64,000 bases of DNA from Pseudomonas sp. RIT-PI-S (GTDB lineage: Bacteria > Pseudomonadota > Gammaproteobacteria > Pseudomonadales > Pseudomonadaceae), in the NCBI RefSeq assembly GCF_025642975.1, contig NZ_JANZKJ010000008.1, forward strand, positions 62,001-126,000, given 5' to 3'. Under the pieces are notes generated by a model that was not told the origin of the DNA, searched no databases, and saw only the letters and a program-made list of their open reading frames with translations. The position numbers and the translations under genes are program-made. Below, piece after piece: positions 30,401 to 37,214 of this stretch (the stretch's first letter is position 1; the number at the start of each line of letters is the position of its first letter).

Positions 30401-33003
30401 ATCGACTGGATGCCTTGGCCGGCAATACCATCGTCAACAAAGCCGGCGGCATCATCGCGGGCCGTGATGTGAGCGTGAGCGCCATCACCGGCGACGTCAC
30501 CAACGAACGCAGCAAGGTGTCCCTGGACAGCGACGCACAAGGCCAACTGCACAAGGACTACGCCGACAACGCCGCCCGTATCGAAGCCGCCAACGACCTG
30601 ACGATCTCCGCAGGCCGCGATATCAGCAACAGCGGCAGCGTGCTGCAAAGCGGCCGGGATATGAGCTTGAAAGCTGGGCGTGATGTGGACGTCACCTCGT
30701 CCCAAGTCACCAACAGCCTTTACCTGGACGCCAAGCACAACAGCAGCGACATCACCCAAACCTCGTCCACTGTTACGGCCGGGCGTGACCTGAGCATCCA
30801 GGCAGGCCGCGATATCAACCTGATCGCCAGCCAACTGGACGCCAAGCGTGATATGGCGATGACGGCCACTGAAAACCTGGTGATCAGTTCGGCGGCGGAT
30901 GAAGAGCACTCGCTGTCCAAGAGCAAAAAGGTCAAGCGCCAGGAAGACCACGTCAGCCAGGTGGAAACCTCCATCACCTCCGGCGGCAGCGTTGCTCTTA
31001 GTGCCGGCCAAGACATGACTGTCACGTCGAGCAACATCACGGCCGCCAACGAAGCCTACTTGGTCGCCGGCGGCAACCTCGACTTGCTCGCCGCCCAAGA
31101 CAGCGACTACTCGCTGTACGACATGAAGAAAAAGGGGCACTTCGGCAGCAAGAAAACCAAGCGCGACGAAGTGACCCAAGTCACCAACATCGGCACCGAG
31201 ATCAAAACTGGCGGCGACTTGTTGTTGGCCAGCGGCGGCGATCAAACCTATCAAGTCGCCACGCTCGACAGCGGCAAAGACCTGACCCTCAACAGCGGCG
31301 GCGCTATCAACTTTGAAAGCGTCAAAGACCTTCACCAAGAGAGCCACGAGAAGAGCAACAGCAGCCTGGCGTGGAACTCGATGTCCGGCAAAGGCAAGAC
31401 CGACGAAACCCTGCGCCAGAGTGAGTTGGTGGCCAAAGGCGCGGTGGCGATCAATGCCGTGGATGGCCTGCATATCGATGTGAAGCAGGTGAACCAGCAG
31501 ACGGTTAGCCAAGCCATCGATGCCATGGTGAAGGCCGATCCGCAATTGGCGTGGTTGAAGGATGCGGAGAAGCGCGGGGATGTGGATTGGCGGCAGGTGG
31601 AGGAGATTCATCAGTCGTTCAAATACAGCAACTCTGGATTGGGTGTTGGCGCGCAGTTGGCGCTGGCGATTCTCATGGCAGTCGTCGTCGGACCTGCGGC
31701 AATGAGTGCATTGGCTACAGCGACCGGCGGCACCATCGTCGCGGCTGGAGGCGCAGCGGTAGCCACCGCCGCTGCCACTAATGCGGCGAGTAGTTTCATC
31801 AGCAACCGCGGCAATCTTGGCGCTGTATTCAAAGACACGACGTCTAGCGATGCCCTTAAGGGTTACGCGATTGCGGGTGTTACTGCGGGCATCATCGACT
31901 ATGCGGACACCACTTGGTTTACAGGTGCTGACGGCGCTGCGAATGGCGGTTCCAAAGTTGTCACCTCTGGAGCTGCGCAAAATCCGGGCTATGCCAGCAG
32001 CATGCTCACGCCGGAAAGCTGGGGGCAGACGCTGTTGCGCAGTGGGGCCCATGCAGTTATTACCAGTAGTGTTTCGACAGCGATCAATGGCGGAAGCTTT
32101 AGCTCAAACTTAAGTGGCGCACTGGTCGGCGAAGCAATCGATTTAGGTGCGGCCATCGGTAACAAGTCGATTGGCGACATTGCCGATAAGCTGCATCTTG
32201 CGCCAGGTACTGCGGGTACAATCTTCATGCACGCCATGCTGGGTGGCGTTATCTCCATGGCAAGCGGAGGGGACTTCAAAAGCGGCGCCATCGCGGGTGG
32301 CGCTGCCGACGGACTGACACCGATAGCCAACCAGTACATGGCGCAGTACGTCAGCGAGAAATTTGCTGCAGGCGACTTGAGCCTGGCTGGTAGCCAATAC
32401 AAGATCACGACCGCGCAAATCATTGGATTGATTTCGGCTGGGTTGGCCGGTGGGAATGTCGCCACGGGCAGTATGATCGGCGGGAATGGGGAGAAATATA
32501 ATCAGCAGGGGCACTTCCATGACGAGGACCCTGAGGAAGCGCTTAGGCATGAAATTCGAAGGGAGGAGGGGCTGCCAGCTGTTTCTGAATCAGAGGCGTT
32601 CCGAGATGGTAAACCCTACGTTGAGCCGATAGTTCCTGGGTTGCCCCTGATAGGGTTGGGGGGCGGGAAGGCGTCTGGCGCACCACTGGTATCAAAAGGA
32701 TCAGATGTAACGCCTTCAATTATTCAGCAGGCACTAAAAGGCGATGCTTCAATGAGTGCACAGGGTGCCGTTTCGTTGCCCGCAGTACAGAGATATGTGG
32801 ATCGGCTGCTTAATGGTGACGTAGCCCCGGCAATTAAGATGGATGGGAACGTGATCATCGATGGAAATCATCGTTACATTGCTGCAAAAATACTAGGGCG
32901 TGTTCCGGATGTGACAATAGGTGTGTTGTCTCCAAGCAAGGTAGGTCAAACTAAGCCGGTGTCCTCTCTAAACGTTGACGAGTTTGATTGGGGAAATAAA
33001 TAA
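21412..33003 (+). CDS. cdiA: CdiA/FhaB-family contact-dependent inhibition exoprotein (TpsA)
   Basis: 3863-residue secreted filamentous protein delivering a C-terminal toxin to neighbouring cells. Order seen: long signal peptide (1-48, WGLPKRGIALILANALFWQP); TPS secretion domain (about 49-300, NPNLHGRAAGTILNEV, NPYGVSCNGCGFINTPR); a very long FHA-1 beta-helix of about 20-residue repeats (about 330-2230) with three larger repeats; a non-repetitive segment (about 2383-2600, VQCLDCSGDHYSVNY), likely receptor-binding; a middle block with KYLIETNPVLTDLKQFMSSD (about 2818); FHA-2 repeats (about 2956-3340); a hydrophobic DUF637-like pretoxin region (about 3415-3680); and a toxin tail (about 3690-3863). 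The VENN motif seen in many CdiA proteins is absent. The stop overlaps the next gene by one base. Confidence 0.95.
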   Translation: MDVRHLTFLARQPSARLQDRERFWGLPKRGIALILANALFWQPIWAQADGIAVSGGTNTTLSQAGNGVPVVNIAAPNASGLSHNQYQQYNVGSQGLILNNATGRTQSTQLGGIIVGNPNLHGRAAGTILNEVVGANASQLNGYTEVAGQGARVIVANPYGVSCNGCGFINTPRVTITTGKPVLGGNGQVDHFQVDGGTVSIQGQGLDASQVEQFDIITRAAQINAQINAKQLAIVAGRNNVDAQTNTATALADDGSAKPSLAIDSSALGGMYAGAIKLVGTEAGVGVRLAGNLAASGGDIQIDANGQLNVGQVAASGAVKVNAGNAELQGKVYAASVDVHTTNALNVEQSVAARDRISLASDGQLTNGAVIEAGVNADNSRNAAGDVNMSAQHLRNAGSVVASRGVQATVGGTLDNQGGTLNGQANTQVMAGTLNNQNGRVLGQDSLGVTAGQATNRQGLIASGGSLTVNASELDNRNGELSSQGNLNTTITGTFDNSAGGRLAGAGVTVTTGTLNNQNANLTSSGTLRLNAGQVDNSAAGRIASAQGLTASVSGLDQHGGGQLFSNTDVTLDLNHGQLNNQGGLIDAPGQLVLRNLAGVNNQHGEISSKQAFTLAASTLNNTDGALLSDQRLTVQVVGELNNTDGGVSGNGLDLRAGTLLNDNGSVNSDADLALGVDGALSNQNGEVLATGNATVNAGSLDNRQAGVLASGGDLTASVSGALNNQGGRVSSSGALVLHAGSVDNGAGRILSQHDLQLTTGNLSQQAGKVVAQGNLTVTAASLDNRAGGLVGATKALTLNVGDLDNRAGELSSRMGVTVSGQQLNNSDSGKVIAANALQLTVDRLINRAQGVLSGNTLSLTGASLDNSGGVLASQQGMNLGLSGALLNSAGRISSEAALALAVGRLDNSNGSLSSGGPLTLNSAGAVNNQHGALSTDSGLVLTSASLDNRNHGNLSGKANASVSTGAFDNSQGGQLTSTGTLTLNAGQVTNQAQGRIAATQAVTASVASLDQQGGELFSQGELTLDLNHGQLNNQNGLIHAPGALLLRNLVGVNNQHGEISSELGFDVYATSLDNSDGKVLSDHALNLRVAQALANVRGVISAAALGVNAGSVDNSTGLLSSRGAFTLGADGHLLNAQGQVIADGALLLNAASADNSDGQIASKQQLTATIGNLQQHGGSLISLGALSLSGAQLDNSYTGLISALGALALNVSTIDNRGGEVSGQGDLSFTGHQLDNSDSGRVTAQGNLGLTVDQLTNHTQGVLSGKAGVALTGTQLDNSGGRLLSDHAIDLGLSGALLNDGGAVNSEGTLAVRAGSLSNHGGNLSSGGALTVNTTGALDNQGGKVMTDGALGLHSASLNNAQSGTISGKGTVTVRTGAFDNSHNGQLNSADSLQLTATQVTNQAGGNIGAQNSLVASVTDLNQQGGTLFSNGSLTLDLNHGQLDNQHGLINAPGTLLLKQLAGVNNQHGEISSGQAFDVIAQSFDNGSGKLLSNQALIVRVAQALNNVQGMIAAASLTANAGSLDNSSGTLIGRGQLGLTVDGAVVNRDSGLINSQGTLDLAAATLDSSNGGEVSTGGDLGVTVGSLVQNGGRLVGDSAVRLDLQGGDLSNRNGLVKAQGQLTVNGLRDLANQAGEISSLQGFALSGRNLDNSNGRLISNRQLALNAAQLVNQNGLISGWQGLNVNAASLDNRNNGTLSSRDGDLGVNLTGALLNGNAGALVSQRTLTLTAASVDNQGGILSSASRQTLTVGGLLNNSGNGLIDSGAALGLSATTLNNSNGAINAQQALNVTATDLNNAAGSLAGNAAVTLDLLGTLDNTAGKLASAGNLSIQRASQINNQHGQLISQGALTLASGGLDNSNGGTVAANDALAVTATGAVQNANDGLIYSKNASLTLQAASLANAQGKLQSEGVLGVSLSGDLGNQNGKLIAQSGALNLAANTLDNRGGVLASLRSAFTARVDGVLKNGYALDHQGGVIQAQSLDLRALAGIDNYGGRIAAQAGDTLVNTGNGNFDNRNGGLYASGRVSVAGSNFDNSGDNDGQIAGQQVDMTLAGALNNRLGIIESASTLNITAASLDNQTGKLRALGTSGTTALNISGLLDNRNGTLETANADLALNAGNLLNTGGSVLHVGNGNFGLATANVMNAGGSLVTRGGMTLNADSWTNSSVIQAGRLAINVGSFTQTAAGQLLASTALVGTGGNWVNDGVLASDGTMSLNLSGGYSGNGRVSSLGTLGLTANQLNVGSAGSITGGARTDINVGGQLNNLGRITSAADMFVNADGITNGGTLGAAQNATFTTPTLVNQGLLFSGGNMASNAGTFTNQQGDLYSVGSVTMGGYGTAQANQVSNISGSMESGGRFAINAANFENRTQGSTAGDNFAVGRTLVSGFIAVQCLDCSGDHYSVNYIARETFEGGQDNDTSAAALLTAGGDFAFNGGSFLNSKSTIAASGNITIQATNVKNLGAVSGSVERTRTYTQQGVTDGTVNRFMPTVVEYNQRNNPDFPYVYYKAPSGELRLGVVYYKNGREPGHDGGLIKIVAVKDLETSAPVADTLSGYAFHSDPQSQYDPASLMQLPSALTSLTLVSDVEVAKDGTSNAGRSAVIQAGGNVSITATQDLQNSVIHEDYAVSAGTNKVASTQANGTNRSVVVHLNAQLPPDLAQQQINPLSLPGFSLPTGQNGLFRLSGQGGNSTAAPASAGAQNWVLGGASLATGQRDQAVVVDPLRDLHLDSGNAVAGSTRQVEAITRAVTGVDTTTAALDTAPSGNTSPRPATASDVPSLNAGSAGTAATLAATQTVARVQGLPNTAAKANANKYLIETNPVLTDLKQFMSSDYLLGNLGYDPDASWKRLGDGLYEQRLVQQAITARTGQAFIDGQTSNEAQFKYLMNNAIASKSALNLSVGVGLTSEQVAALTHDIVWMESQEVNGEQVLVPVVYLAQASGRLGPTGALIAGNDVSLIAGKDLDNVGTLKATNNLSATAAGDLVNSGLMQAGNRLDALAGNTIVNKAGGIIAGRDVSVSAITGDVTNERSKVSLDSDAQGQLHKDYADNAARIEAANDLTISAGRDISNSGSVLQSGRDMSLKAGRDVDVTSSQVTNSLYLDAKHNSSDITQTSSTVTAGRDLSIQAGRDINLIASQLDAKRDMAMTATENLVISSAADEEHSLSKSKKVKRQEDHVSQVETSITSGGSVALSAGQDMTVTSSNITAANEAYLVAGGNLDLLAAQDSDYSLYDMKKKGHFGSKKTKRDEVTQVTNIGTEIKTGGDLLLASGGDQTYQVATLDSGKDLTLNSGGAINFESVKDLHQESHEKSNSSLAWNSMSGKGKTDETLRQSELVAKGAVAINAVDGLHIDVKQVNQQTVSQAIDAMVKADPQLAWLKDAEKRGDVDWRQVEEIHQSFKYSNSGLGVGAQLALAILMAVVVGPAAMSALATATGGTIVAAGGAAVATAAATNAASSFISNRGNLGAVFKDTTSSDALKGYAIAGVTAGIIDYADTTWFTGADGAANGGSKVVTSGAAQNPGYASSMLTPESWGQTLLRSGAHAVITSSVSTAINGGSFSSNLSGALVGEAIDLGAAIGNKSIGDIADKLHLAPGTAGTIFMHAMLGGVISMASGGDFKSGAIAGGAADGLTPIANQYMAQYVSEKFAAGDLSLAGSQYKITTAQIIGLISAGLAGGNVATGSMIGGNGEKYNQQGHFHDEDPEEALRHEIRREEGLPAVSESEAFRDGKPYVEPIVPGLPLIGLGGGKASGAPLVSKGSDVTPSIIQQALKGDASMSAQGAVSLPAVQRYVDRLLNGDVAPAIKMDGNVIIDGNHRYIAAKILGRVPDVTIGVLSPSKVGQTKPVSSLNVDEFDWGNK
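32480..33000 (+). other. AT-rich C-terminal toxin module of CdiA, ParB/sulfiredoxin-fold candidate
   Basis: After the conserved GGNVATGSMIGGNGEKYNQQ the base composition drops visibly and stays low to 33480, spanning the toxin tail and the next gene. The last about 100 residues contain VIIDGNHRYIAAKILG with Asp3817-Gly-Asn-His-Arg3821. The DG-x-H-R-Y-x-A pattern, preceded by a strand (PAIKMDGN), is characteristic of the ParB/Srx superfamily, where this turn binds nucleotide or acts in catalysis. Activity could be nuclease or nucleotide hydrolysis; sequence alone does not say which. It matches no CdiA toxin tail I know. Confidence 0.6.
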
Positions 33004-33497
33004 TGATTATATCGTTTGAAACTGGTGAGATTTTGAATCTTCCTTTGTTGAGTCTTGTCGGGTCGGACTTGAGCGGGCGAGAGTTTCATCGCGCTATTTT
33101 CGATAAATTGGATTTGACCGAGGCTGACTTTACAGGTGCAAACCTAAGGAATGCTTCGTTTGTGGGCGCAGTTATGGTAAGGACTATGTTTAAGGGTTGC
33201 GCACTTATGAATGCTGATTTCAGAGGTGCAAAGATTATGGAGGTAAATTTTAGCGAGAGCTTGGCCATTGCTACGGATTTTTCTAACGCTGATATTTCAA
33301 TGGTTAGATTTAAAGGCGCAGATCTAAGGGGGGCGAATTTTAGTGGGGCTAATTTGCGGATGATTGATTTGAGCGCTGCAGAGCTGGAAGGTATCGTGCT
33401 CATAGGGGCCTTATATGACAATGAAACAGTTTGGCCAGTTGGGTTTGACCCGCTAACTCGAGGAGCCATAAAGATTAATGGCGGTGCGGCGACTTGA
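33003..33497 (+). CDS. Pentapeptide-repeat protein, probable CdiI immunity protein
   Basis: 164 residues; about residues 18-140 are pentapeptide repeats of the A(D/N)LxX type (ADFTGANLRNASF, ADLRGANFSGANLRMIDL), predicting a right-handed quadrilateral beta-helix with no signal peptide. C-terminal YDNETVWPVGFDP is a common cap in such proteins. The ATG overlaps the cdiA stop (TAATG), with GGGGA inside the cdiA end as ribosome-binding site, so it is coupled to the toxin. Codon use is AT-rich like the toxin tail. Position and coupling make it the immunity candidate; pentapeptide-repeat proteins can mimic DNA, which would suit a nuclease toxin, but that is inference. Confidence 0.75.
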   Translation: MIISFETGEILNLPLLSLVGSDLSGREFHRAIFDKLDLTEADFTGANLRNASFVGAVMVRTMFKGCALMNADFRGAKIMEVNFSESLAIATDFSNADISMVRFKGADLRGANFSGANLRMIDLSAAELEGIVLIGALYDNETVWPVGFDPLTRGAIKINGGAAT

Positions 33498-33669
33498 TCA
33501 GCGTGGCGGTATTCATGTCGATCCGCAGCTCAAGTTCGAACCATCTAAAGCGTGTGCCCTGAGTGCTGGGACCCGTTTCAACAGCACCGGCACCGGGGCT
33601 TTCCAGCACACGCGCATCGGTGGGGCCACAAGTGCAGCAGCGGTGCAATTCTGAAATATGTTGAAACAT
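33475..33669 (-). CDS. Hypothetical 64-residue protein
   Basis: Not recognised. Starts MFQHISELHRCCTCGPTDAR and ends with RFRWFELELRIDMNTATLIK; the alternating pattern and GC-rich third positions suggest a real small protein. GGGA precedes ATG 33669 by about 6 bases. Its end overlaps the end of the pentapeptide gene by 23 bases (convergent), and its start is divergent from the DUF2252 gene. It could alternatively be chance open frame. Three clustered cysteines (C-C-x-C) are notable. Confidence 0.4.
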   Translation of the reverse strand: MFQHISELHRCCTCGPTDARVLESPGAGAVETGPSTQGTRFRWFELELRIDMNTATLIKSPHRH

Positions 33670-33714
33670 CCAGTCCCGCAGCGGTCGATTGTGTACTCCG
33701 CACAAGGTCGCCTT

Positions 33715-34914
33715 ATGAAAGCAGTACAGCCCTCCGAACGCCTCGCCCCCCTCACTCACCTGCGCAACCTGAAGATGGCCCGTTCGGCCCACGCTTATGT
33801 GCGTGGCAGCACGGTCCAGTTTTATCAGTGGCTGCATAGCCTGCCGGGGCGGCGGTTGCCCAGTGGGCCGCCGGTGTGGATCTGCGGGGACTGTCATTCC
33901 GGCAACCTGGGGCCCACTGGGGACCTGAAGGGCAAGATTGACATACACATCCGCGACCTGGACCAGACCGTGATCGGCAACCCTGCCCACGATCTGCTGC
34001 GGTTGGGGCTGTCCTTGGCCACCGCCGCGCGTGGTTCGGACCTTCCCGGCGTGGCCACGGCGCAGATGCTCGAAGAGATGATGCGCGGCTATGAACTGGC
34101 GTTCGAAGACGGCAACGACAAAGACCCCGAGCGCCCTGCGCAGGTGAAGGCGGGCATGCGCAGCGCGGTCCAGCGCACCTGGAAGCACCTGGCCCAGGAG
34201 CGGATCGAGGACATGCGCCCGACCATCCCGCTGGGCAAGCACTTCTGGCCGTTGGCCAAAGAGGAGCGCAAGGCGATCGAGCTGCTCTGTGCAAGCCCCG
34301 AGGTGCACGGGCTGGTGACCTCGCTCAAGGGGCGCTCCAGCGGCGATGAGGTGGAACTGCTGGATGCGGCCTATTGGGTCAAGGGCTGCAGCTCCCTGGG
34401 GTTGAACCGCTATGCAGTGCTGCTGGGCGTGGGCGGCGAAGACGAGCAGGATTACTGCCTGATCGACATCAAGGAGGCGGTCGGCGCCGCCGCTCCCCGG
34501 GCGCCCAGGGCCCGCATGCCCAGGGACAACGCCCAGCGGGTAGTCGAGGGTGCACGGCAATTGTCGCCGGGCCTCGGCAATCGCATGATCTCCACCCGCA
34601 TGCTGGACAAAGGCTTCTTTATCCGCGAACTCTTGCCCCAAGACATGAAGCTGGAGCTGGATCAATTGACCCACCGCGAGGCCATGAACGTGGCGGCTTA
34701 TCTCGCCCGAGTGGTGGGGGTGGCCCACGCTCGGCAGATGGATATGGCTACCCGGCTGTCCTGGATAAAGGACCTGCAACTGAACCGTTCGCGCACCCTC
34801 GATGCGCCGTCCTGGCTATGGTCCAGTGTGGTGGAGCTGGTGGGCAGCCACGAGAAAGGCTACCTGGAACACTGCCGCCGCTATGCGTTGGAGCAGGGGC
34901 GGGATAGTCGCTGA
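33715..34914 (+). CDS. DUF2252-family protein
   Basis: About 399-residue cytoplasmic protein of unknown function with a kinase-like (aminoglycoside-phosphotransferase-like) layout. VWICGDCHSGNLGPTGD is the G-D-x-H-x-x-N motif, followed by IHIRDLDQTVIGNPAHDLLRLGLSLA with catalytic-loop and metal-site-like Asp residues. Later come YWVKGCSSLGLNRYAVLLG and YCLIDIKEAV. ATG 33715 was chosen because AAGG lies 8 bases upstream and it leaves room for the divergent small gene; ATG 33658 adds 19 residues without a ribosome-binding site. Confidence 0.85.
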   Translation: MKAVQPSERLAPLTHLRNLKMARSAHAYVRGSTVQFYQWLHSLPGRRLPSGPPVWICGDCHSGNLGPTGDLKGKIDIHIRDLDQTVIGNPAHDLLRLGLSLATAARGSDLPGVATAQMLEEMMRGYELAFEDGNDKDPERPAQVKAGMRSAVQRTWKHLAQERIEDMRPTIPLGKHFWPLAKEERKAIELLCASPEVHGLVTSLKGRSSGDEVELLDAAYWVKGCSSLGLNRYAVLLGVGGEDEQDYCLIDIKEAVGAAAPRAPRARMPRDNAQRVVEGARQLSPGLGNRMISTRMLDKGFFIRELLPQDMKLELDQLTHREAMNVAAYLARVVGVAHARQMDMATRLSWIKDLQLNRSRTLDAPSWLWSSVVELVGSHEKGYLEHCRRYALEQGRDSR

Positions 34915-35230
34915 CGGTGTCTGCGCTCGTAGCGGCCCGGTTTGCCGGCAACGGGGGCTTATGCTCAGTGCCCCGGTCGCGGGCAAGCCCTGCTGTTACG
35001 GGAGATGTTCGCCCCCTAAACGTAGCAGCCGGCTTGCCGGCGACGGGGCGTTACACGGCGGTGCGCCCGATCGCGGGTAAGCCCGGCTGTTACGGGAAGA
35101 TGCAGCGCCCCCAAACGTAGGAGCGCGGCTTGCCGGCGACGGGGCGTTACACGGCCGTGTGCCGATCGCGGGCAAGCCCTGCTGCTACGGGAAGCTGCGC
35201 AGCGAATGGGGCATGAATCCTCCCTAACCC
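34915..35230. repeat. REP region: three copies of a CGTAGCAGCCGGCTTGCCGG-type unit
   Basis: Each unit of about 85-95 bases pairs a left palindrome (cggcttgccggcgacgggg) with a right one (cgatcgcgggcaagcccggc) and ends gctgttacggga. No gene seen. The same family recurs at 39.15-39.51 kb. Confidence 0.8.
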
Positions 35231-36063
35231 TCAACCATCCGTCGAGCAGGTCAATGCCTTCCACTTCTCGATCTCGGCCGCCTGCGCCGCCAGCCGCCCC
35301 TGTACCAACTTGAGCGCGTCGCTGCCCAACAACAGGTGTGCCGGTGGCGCGGCGCTGCCAATGATGCTCAAGATGGCCTTGGCGGCTTTGGCGGGATCAC
35401 CCAGCTGTTTGCCGTGCTTGGCCTGGCGGGCGTCGCGCACCGGGTCGAATGAGGCGTCGTAGTCGGCGATGCTGCGCGGCGAGCGACGCATGGAGCGGCC
35501 GGCCCAGTCGGTGCGGAACGAGCCGGGCGCTACCGCGGTGACGGCGATGCCGAAGGGGCTCAGCTCCTGGCTCAGGGTGTCGGAGAGGCCCTCAAGGGCG
35601 AACTTGCTGGCGCAGTAGTAGGCGATGCCCGGCATGGTGAGGTAGCCGCCCATGGAGGTGATGTTGATGATGTGCCCGGCGCGGCGCGCGCGGAAGTGCG
35701 GCAGCACCGCCTTGATCATCGCCACCGCGCCGAACACGTTGACGTCGAACTGCTTGCGCATCTCGGCCAGCGGGGACTCTTCCAGTACGCCCTCATGGCC
35801 GTAGCCGGCATTGTTGATCAGCACATCCAGCGGGCCATGGCTACGCTCCATCTCAGCGACCACCGGCTCGATCGCCGCTTCGTCGGTCACGTCCAGCAGG
35901 TAGGCGTGGGCCCGGCCGGAGGGGTGCTGGTTGAACGCTTGCACCGCTTGCGCCGTGCGAACGGTGCCGATCACCCGGTGCCGTGGGCGAGTGCTTCGTC
36001 GGCAATGGCCTTGCCAAAGCCGCTGCTCACGCCGGTGATCAAAAGGGTCAATGTGGCTGCCAT
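35231..36063 (-). pseudogene. SDR oxidoreductase gene with N-terminal frameshift
   Basis: ATG 36063 follows a strong AGGAGG by 9 bases and encodes the SDR start MAATLTLLITGVSSGFGKAI (TGVSSGFG Rossmann motif), then hits a stop at the sequence gcccacggcaccgggtga. One base missing near 35981-35983 shifts the frame. Restoring it gives LAHGHRVIGTVR and joins the long downstream frame with VLINNAGYGHEG, catalytic ITSMGG and YCASKFA, and VAPGSFRTDW. So this is a full-length SDR broken by a single-base deletion, or a sequencing error. Divergent from an AraC regulator, a common SDR-AraC pairing. Confidence 0.75.
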
Positions 36064-36131
36064 GGTTCGATGCCTCCTCTCGCAAAGGGTGTGAGTGCAG
36101 GGTAGGGCGGGGCAGAGTGCGTGTTGAGGCG

Positions 36132-36147
36132 TGATCGTGCGCGATCA
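36132..36147. promoter_or_regulatory. Perfect dyad between SDR and AraC genes
   Basis: TGATCG-TGCG-CGATCA lies about midway in the 178-base divergent spacer. It is a candidate operator for the divergent pair; the binding protein is unknown. Confidence 0.35.
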
Positions 36148-36241
36148 TTGCCTGATCCTACATAACGGGGGCGAGGCGCTTGCCATTTGTGCCGCGCCCG
36201 GGCAGCGTGCCGTGGCTATCGAAAGCGGAGGTGGGTGAACG

Positions 36242-37180
36242 ATGGGCGACGAAGCGTTCGAGCCCGGCGGGCGGATGGTCGAGCTGCTGCAAGGGCTGGC
36301 GCCGCTGGAAGGCTACAACCTGAGTGGGCTGGCAGATGTGCGCTTTCTGCGCTCCAACCGTGCCCTGGCGGACACGCCGGTGTTGTATGACCCGGGGATC
36401 GTGATCGTTTGCCAGGGCCGCAAGCGCGGCTATTGGGGCGGCGAGACATACCTGTACGACGCCCAGCATTACCTGGCGGTCGCGCTGCCGGTGCCGTTCA
36501 CCATGGAAACCGACGCCACCGCCGCGCAGCCTTTGCTGGCGATCTACTTTCACCTGGACGTACCCCTGGCCACCGAGCTGATGCTGGAGCTCAGCGCCCG
36601 GCGGTTTCCGTTGGCCGAGCCCAAGGGCATGTACGCCTCTCCCATGGAGCCGCCGCTGCGGGCGTCGGTGCTGCGCTTTCTAGAAGCCATGGCCTCGCCG
36701 ATCGACAGCGTGGTGCTGGGGCCGGCGCTCAAGCGGGAGATCTACTACCGCATTCTCAGCGGGGCCCAAGGGGGATCGTTGCGCAGCGCGCTCGCCCAGG
36801 AAGGGGACTTCGGCAAGGTCGCCAAGGCCTTGCGCAGGATTCACGCCAGCGTCGGCCAACCGCTTACGATCAGCGAGCTGGCCCGCGAGGCGAACATGAG
36901 CGTGTCGGCCTTCCACGCGCATTTCAAAAAGGCCACCCGTACTTCGCCAGTGCAATACCTCAAGGCCACCCGGCTGCACCTGGCGCGGCTGCTGATGTTC
37001 CGCAACACCGTCACCGCGGCGTCGGCCGCCACGACGGTAGGCTATGAAAGCACCTCGCAATTCAGCCGCGAGTTCAAGCGCCTGTTCGGCCGCACGCCGA
37101 AAGAGGAAGTGGCCTGGATGCGCCAGGCATTCGCATTGCCTGCGCCGAGCGTGCCTTCGGGGTACGTGGCGTCACACTGA
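36242..37180 (+). CDS. AraC-family transcriptional regulator
   Basis: 312-residue regulator. An N-terminal cupin-like effector domain of the AraC_N type (about 10-165, LYDPGIVIVCQGRKRGYWGG) is followed by two helix-turn-helix motifs at the C-terminus (ISELAREANMSVSAFHAHFK and ASAATTVGYESTSQFSREFK). Proteins of this layout often control a divergent SDR gene, here the frameshifted one. GGAGGTG is the ribosome-binding site. Confidence 0.9.
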   Translation: MGDEAFEPGGRMVELLQGLAPLEGYNLSGLADVRFLRSNRALADTPVLYDPGIVIVCQGRKRGYWGGETYLYDAQHYLAVALPVPFTMETDATAAQPLLAIYFHLDVPLATELMLELSARRFPLAEPKGMYASPMEPPLRASVLRFLEAMASPIDSVVLGPALKREIYYRILSGAQGGSLRSALAQEGDFGKVAKALRRIHASVGQPLTISELAREANMSVSAFHAHFKKATRTSPVQYLKATRLHLARLLMFRNTVTAASAATTVGYESTSQFSREFKRLFGRTPKEEVAWMRQAFALPAPSVPSGYVASH

Positions 37181-37214
37181 GGGCGGGTGCTTAGGCGGCA
37201 TGCGCTGCCGCACA

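Noticed and set aside
32440..32600. Classical VENN-type pretoxin boundary in CdiA
   Set aside because: No VENN or close variant is present; the boundary was placed by the drop in GC and the end of the conserved GGNVATGSMI segment.
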